Source: Mycolicibacterium bacteremicum
GTDB taxonomy: Bacteria > Actinomycetota > Actinomycetes > Mycobacteriales > Mycobacteriaceae
Direction: 5' to 3'
Length of the DNA stretch: 64,000 bases
Assembly: GCF_943913955.1 (NCBI RefSeq)
Contig: NZ_CALUAE010000018.1
Span: forward strand, 1 to 64,000
Shown here: in pieces, positions 60,518 through 64,000 of the stretch
Numbering within the stretch: position 1 is the stretch's first letter
Layout: every line of letters begins with the position of its first letter
Translations under genes and position numbers: made by a program
The notes under the pieces: generated by a model
The model's database searches: none
What the model was told of the DNA's origin: nothing
The model's input: only the letters and a program-made list of their open reading frames with translations

Positions 60518-60534
60518 ACTGAATTGCTTACTGT
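60518..60534. promoter_or_regulatory. Class A operator site 5
   Basis: ACTGAATTGCTTACTGT keeps the class A layout. It is 46 bp upstream of the carboxyltransferase and only 12 bp upstream of the luciferase-like gene at 60547, so bound repressor would cover that gene's start region. Confidence 0.6.
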
Positions 60535-60546
60535 AGCGTTCCCGGC

Positions 60547-61593
60547 ATGGGTAGTTTCGCCCGGCTGAGCATCGATCGCGGTATCCCGAGCGACCTCAGC
60601 GTGGTGCCCGCGCGGGCACGGGAGATCGAACAACAGGGGTATGACGGCTGCTGGACGGGCGAGCTGGCGCACGACCCGTTCCTGCCGCTGTTGCTGGCCG
60701 CCGAACACACCACCCGGCTGCAGGTCGGCACCAGCATCGCGGTGGCGTTCGCCCGCAATCCGATGATCGTGGCCAACCTCGGCTGGGACCTGAATGCCTA
60801 CGCGCAGGGCCGATTCATCCTCGGACTCGGCACCCAGGTGCAGGCGCACGTCGAGAAGCGGTTCGGTATGCCGTGGAGTCGTCCGGTGGCGCGGATGCGC
60901 GAATTCGTCGCTGCGCTGCAGGCCATCTGGACCACCTGGCAGGACGGCACCCGGTTGAGCTTCGAGGGCGAGTTCTACACGCACAAGCTCATGACGCCGA
61001 TGTTCACCCCGGAGCCGCAACCGCACGGCACACCGAAGGTCTTCATCGCCGCCGTGGGCGAGGCGATGACGACGATGACCGGGTCGGTGGCCGACGGGCT
61101 GATCGCCCATGCCTTCACCACCCGGCGCTACCTCGACGAGGTGACCACGCCGGCGCTGCACATCGGCCTGGCCGAGGTCGGCCGCGCCCGTGCCGAGTTC
61201 GAGTTGTCCTGCCCGGTGTTCGTGGTGACGGGGGAGAACGAGCAGCAGTTCGAGGCCGCCGCGGCGGCCAGCCGTAAACAGCTGGCGTTCTACGGTTCCA
61301 CCCCCGCCTACCGCAAGGTGCTCGACCTGCACGGCTGGGGCGACCTGCACACCGAACTGCACCGGCTGTCGCGGCTCGGCGAGTGGGACACCATGGCCAC
61401 CCTGGTCGATGACGAGGTGTTGAAAACCTTCGCTGTGGTCGCTGAATTACCGTCCGTTGCAGACGCTTTGGTGCGTCGGTGCGCAGGGGCCATCGACCGG
61501 GTGTTGCCCGGGTTCCCGCCGGGAATGTCGGAGGAGGCCATCGCCACCGTGCTCGACGATGTTCGCAAGGCGCCGGTGGGGAGCGCTCGATGA
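60547..61593 (+). CDS. Luciferase-like (LLM) oxidoreductase, probably F420-dependent
   Basis: A 348-residue luciferase-like protein with ARAREIEQQGYDGCWTGELAHDPFLPL, VGTSIAVAFARNPMIVANLGWDLNAYAQGRFILGLGTQVQ and GTPKVFIAAVGEAMTTMTGSVADGLIAHAF. The pattern resembles the mycobacterial F420-linked LLM subfamily. It is only distantly related to the protein at 57845-58927. It overlaps the following SDR by ATGA and is the first gene of the LLM-SDR-P450 operon. Confidence 0.87.
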   Translation: MGSFARLSIDRGIPSDLSVVPARAREIEQQGYDGCWTGELAHDPFLPLLLAAEHTTRLQVGTSIAVAFARNPMIVANLGWDLNAYAQGRFILGLGTQVQAHVEKRFGMPWSRPVARMREFVAALQAIWTTWQDGTRLSFEGEFYTHKLMTPMFTPEPQPHGTPKVFIAAVGEAMTTMTGSVADGLIAHAFTTRRYLDEVTTPALHIGLAEVGRARAEFELSCPVFVVTGENEQQFEAAAAASRKQLAFYGSTPAYRKVLDLHGWGDLHTELHRLSRLGEWDTMATLVDDEVLKTFAVVAELPSVADALVRRCAGAIDRVLPGFPPGMSEEAIATVLDDVRKAPVGSAR

Positions 61594-62432
61594 CGGATCG
61601 GATCAGCGGTCGGACCGTTGTCATCACCGGCGCCGCCCGGGGTATCGGCTACGCTACGGCGCGCGCCCTGGCGCAGCGCGGAGCGCACGTCGTGATCGGC
61701 GACCGGGACATCGCCGCGCTGACGACGGCGAAGGCGGCGCTCGGAGTGGACGGGTATCCGCTCGACGTGACCGACCGCGACAGCTTCGCCGCTTTCCTGG
61801 ACGCGGCGCGCGGCGACGGACATGTCGACGTGCTCATCAACAACGCCGGGGTGATGCCGATCGGCGGCTTCCTGGATCAGTCCGTCGCGGCCATCCGGTC
61901 GGCGATCGAGGTCAACTTCTACGGCGTGGTCACGGGCTGCCAACTCGTGCTCCCGGAGATGACGGCCCGCGGCGCCGGACACATCGTCAACGTGGCCTCG
62001 CTGGCCGGCATGATGCCGGTGCCCGGGCAGACGGTGTACTCGGGTACCAAATCCGCGGTGATCAGCCTGTCGAGCGCGCTGGCCGACGAATTCGCCTCGC
62101 GCGGTGTGCAGGTCACCGTCGTCATGCCGCCGTTCACCCGCACCGAACTGATCGCCGGCACCACCGAGACCAAGGCGAACCGACCCGTCGAACCCGAGGC
62201 TATCGCCGCGGCGATCGTGAAGGCGCTGAACCGGCCGCGCACCCATGTCAGCGTGCCCGGCGGCATCCGGTTCGTGCTCGGCCCGATGGGGATGCTCGGG
62301 CCACGCGGGCGGCGCTGGATCGGTCGCCGATTCGGCACGGACAAGATGTTCTTGGAGTTCGACGCCGTTGCCCGACACGGCTATGAGACCCGCGCGCAGG
62401 CCGCGCTCGGCGTCGTGCAGGACCGACAGTGA
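61590..62432 (+). CDS. Short-chain dehydrogenase with C-terminal extension
   Basis: A 280-residue SDR with VVITGAARGIGYATARAL, INNAG, the catalytic Ser in VNVASLAG and YSGTK. After the standard core, a tail of about 40 residues (GPMGMLGPRGRRWIGRRFGTDKMFLEFD) resembles the membrane-peripheral extension of mycobacterial SDRs of this type. It probably interconverts an alcohol and ketone. The ATG at 61590 overlaps the LLM stop, and the P450 gene starts ten bases after its stop. Confidence 0.87.
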   Translation: MTDRISGRTVVITGAARGIGYATARALAQRGAHVVIGDRDIAALTTAKAALGVDGYPLDVTDRDSFAAFLDAARGDGHVDVLINNAGVMPIGGFLDQSVAAIRSAIEVNFYGVVTGCQLVLPEMTARGAGHIVNVASLAGMMPVPGQTVYSGTKSAVISLSSALADEFASRGVQVTVVMPPFTRTELIAGTTETKANRPVEPEAIAAAIVKALNRPRTHVSVPGGIRFVLGPMGMLGPRGRRWIGRRFGTDKMFLEFDAVARHGYETRAQAALGVVQDRQ

Positions 62433-62442
62433 GGAGCCGCCG

Positions 62443-63675
62443 ATGAGCACACCCACCATGGACGACGCGGGCAGGTGTCTGGCCGATCCCAAGGCCTACA
62501 CCGATGAGGCCGGGCTACACGCCGCGCTGACCCACCTGCGCACGCATGCGCCGATCTGCTGGGTCGAGGTGCCCGATTACGCGCCGTTCTGGGCGATCAC
62601 CAAGCATGCCGACATCATGGAGATCGAGCGGGCCGACGATGTCTTCACCAATTCGCCGCGGCCGGTGCTGGTGACCAGACAGGGTGACGAGCAGCAGGCC
62701 GCCGTCGGCATCAAGACCCTGATCCACATGGACGATCCCCAGCACCGCCACTTCCGTGCCATCGGCGCGAACTGGTTCCGGCCCAAGGCCATGCGCGCAC
62801 TCAAGGAGCGCGCCGACCTGCTCGCCGTGCAGTTCGTGGACCGGATGGCCGCCGAGGGACCGGAATGCGATTTCGTCCAGCAGGTGGCGGTCAACTATCC
62901 GCTGTACATGATCATGACCCTGCTCGGCGTGCCGGAATCCGACTTCGGGCGGATGCTGCGCTGGACGCAGGAACTCTTCGGCAGCGATGACGAGGAGATG
63001 CAGCGCGGCAGCATGGAGGAGAGCATGGGTGCCCTGCTGGAGATGTTCGGCTACTTCACCGAGCTGACCGCGTCGCGGCGGGCCAACCCGACCGATGATC
63101 TGGCGTCGACGATTGCCAACGCGACGATCGACGGCAAGCCGCTCGACGATATCGAAACCGTGTCGTACTACGCCATTCTCGCCGCCGCCGGACATGATAC
63201 GTCGAGCGCCGGCATCTCCGGCGGGATGCATGCGCTCGTGGAGCACCCGGATCAGCTGGCGCGGCTGCGCGACAACCCGGGCCTGATGCCGCTGGCGGTC
63301 GAGGAGATGATCCGCTGGACCACCCCGGTCAAGGAATTCATGCGGACGGCGCAGCGCGACTACGCGATCCGCGGCGTGCGGATCGCGGCGGGGGATTCGG
63401 TGCTGTTGTCCTACGTGTCGGGCAACCGCGACGAGGACGTGTTCGACGAGCCGTTCCGGTTCGACATCGGGCGAGACCCCAACCGGCACATCGCATTCGG
63501 ATACGGCGTGCACTTCTGCCTCGGCGCCGCGCTGGCCCGCCTGGAGGTGAACAGTTTCTTCTCCGCGCTGCTGCCGCGGCTGGAGTCGGTCGAACTTGCC
63601 GGCCCCGCCCAGCACATGGCGACCACGTTCGTCGGCGGGCTCAAGCACCTACCGCTGCGGTACCGGGTGCGCTGA
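62443..63675 (+). CDS. Cytochrome P450, CYP108-like
   Basis: A 410-residue P450. The I-helix motif is AAAGHDTSSAG, ExxR is in VEEMIRWTTP, and the heme loop is FGYGVHFCLGAALARLE with a fully canonical FGxGxHxC. The segment TPVKEFMRTAQRDY together with the C-terminal region resembles CYP108 (P450terp, alpha-terpineol hydroxylase). This hints at a terpenoid or other alicyclic substrate but does not prove it. The ATG at 62443 follows GAGGAG. It is the last gene of its operon and is followed by an inverted repeat. Confidence 0.88.
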   Translation: MSTPTMDDAGRCLADPKAYTDEAGLHAALTHLRTHAPICWVEVPDYAPFWAITKHADIMEIERADDVFTNSPRPVLVTRQGDEQQAAVGIKTLIHMDDPQHRHFRAIGANWFRPKAMRALKERADLLAVQFVDRMAAEGPECDFVQQVAVNYPLYMIMTLLGVPESDFGRMLRWTQELFGSDDEEMQRGSMEESMGALLEMFGYFTELTASRRANPTDDLASTIANATIDGKPLDDIETVSYYAILAAAGHDTSSAGISGGMHALVEHPDQLARLRDNPGLMPLAVEEMIRWTTPVKEFMRTAQRDYAIRGVRIAAGDSVLLSYVSGNRDEDVFDEPFRFDIGRDPNRHIAFGYGVHFCLGAALARLEVNSFFSALLPRLESVELAGPAQHMATTFVGGLKHLPLRYRVR

Positions 63676-63680
63676 CCTGC

Positions 63681-63745
63681 CGGCGAGCGTGCGGAAACTT
63701 CGCCCGTAACACGGCGTGTCGGGGTGCAGACACGCACGCTCGCCG
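63681..63745. terminator. Inverted repeat (13-bp arms) between convergent genes
   Basis: CGGCGAGCGTGCG (63681-63693) and its exact complement (63733-63745) flank a 39-base interior that contains a smaller nested repeat (ACAC/GTGT with CCCG/CGGG). It lies six bases after the P450 stop and 20 bases before the convergent YbdD stop. It is similar in position and general sequence (GCGAGC...GCTCGC) to the two longer repeats at 40.4 and 41.7 kb, so a bidirectional terminator is likely. Confidence 0.65.
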
Positions 63746-63765
63746 AGAAGGGGGAGGGGTTCGGG

Positions 63766-63957
63766 TCAGCAGCAGCGGGATTGCGGGTTGGCCTCGGTGG
63801 CCGCGTGCCGCATCCGCCAGTACTCCCGCTCGGTCGGCACCGGCGCATCGGGGTGCCGGCGCGCGAGATGCTCGGTGTAGCGGCGGTAGTGGTTATCGCC
63901 CATCAATGATGACCAGTACCAACTGATCTGGCGTGCGAGGGTGGCAAGGCGTCCCAT
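63766..63957 (-). CDS. YbdD/YjiX family small protein (CstA-associated)
   Basis: A 63-residue protein with YRRYTEHLARRHPDAPVPTEREYWRMRHAATEANPQSRCC. The Y..Y..H...HP..P..E.E.WR.R layout and the Cys-Cys end are diagnostic of the YbdD/YjiX (DUF466) family. These genes are normally found directly downstream of cstA, encoding a peptide/pyruvate transporter used in carbon starvation; that gene would lie just beyond the right edge on the same strand. The start at 63957 has AGGAGG nine bases upstream. Confidence 0.9.
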   Translation of the reverse strand: MGRLATLARQISWYWSSLMGDNHYRRYTEHLARRHPDAPVPTEREYWRMRHAATEANPQSRCC

Positions 63958-64000
63958 TGTTTCTGCACCTCCTTCTCGGCCTCGCTGGGAATCAGCCCGG

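Noticed and set aside
19731..60534. KstR or KstR2 (cholesterol regulon) operators
   Set aside because: The motif found does not match the KstR (AAC..GTT core) or KstR2 (CAAG..CTTG core) patterns, and no orthologue of either regulator is present.

Overview
The window is high-GC actinobacterial DNA that looks like a fast-growing mycobacterium (Mycolicibacterium type). Four markers support this. A GAF-GGDEF-EAL gene sits directly beside a MoeY-like ThiF/nitroreductase fusion, as in the Rv1354c-Rv1355c neighbourhood. There is a 13E12-type DUF222/HNH gene, an Rv0130-like MaoC hydratase and an EthR-like regulator. The density of acyl-CoA, F420-type and mycofactocin-type enzymes is also typical. I saw no rRNA, tRNA, CRISPR array, transposase or prophage gene. 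The species cannot be named from the sequence alone.

Left part (1-19.7 kb), mixed lipid and housekeeping genes. An acyl-CoA dehydrogenase pair on the minus strand (its small partner cut by the window edge) is followed by a small FAD protein. Next come the c-di-GMP enzyme, MoeY-like protein and hypothetical gene as one minus-strand operon, then an AT-rich 412-bp gap and an HtdZ-like hydratase. A beta-oxidation operon follows (SDR, thiolase, acyl-CoA dehydrogenase, GntR regulator), with a divergent acyl-CoA dehydrogenase. A ClC exchanger, an overlapping flavin monooxygenase / EthR-like TetR / hydrolase operon with tandem palindromes in its promoter, and the 13E12-type gene close this part.

Right part (19.7-63.7 kb), one large catabolic gene cluster. 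It encodes a CoA-transferase, five acyl-CoA synthetase-like enzymes, six crotonases with different active-site residues, a thiolase and an Ltp2-like aldolase/thiolase with its DUF35 partner. It also has a heteromeric acyl-CoA dehydrogenase pair, three ACMSD-type amidohydrolases, two aldehyde dehydrogenases and two cytochromes P450. A KshA-like Rieske oxygenase, a Baeyer-Villiger-type monooxygenase, a mycofactocin-type SDR, further SDRs, two luciferase-like oxidoreductases, SnoaL-like proteins, a small-molecule kinase-like protein and an orphan carboxyltransferase complete it. This set fits oxidative opening of an alicyclic, terpenoid or steroid-like compound, followed by CoA-dependent breakdown of the acid. 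The actual substrate is unknown.

The cluster appears to be wired as a regulon. Nine 17-bp imperfect palindromes of one architecture lie in its promoter regions. They fall into two variants: ACTG...TTACAGT (five sites) and ACCG...TACCGT-like (four sites). Two paralogous TetR proteins with nearly identical recognition helices are encoded in the cluster, one inside each operator territory. A third, unrelated TetR with its own palindrome controls a kinase / SnoaL / luciferase-like operon inserted near 56-59 kb. Long inverted repeats with 20-bp arms punctuate gene ends at 40.4 and 41.7 kb, and a related one lies at 63.7 kb. The window ends in a YbdD-family gene that normally accompanies the CstA peptide/pyruvate transporter.
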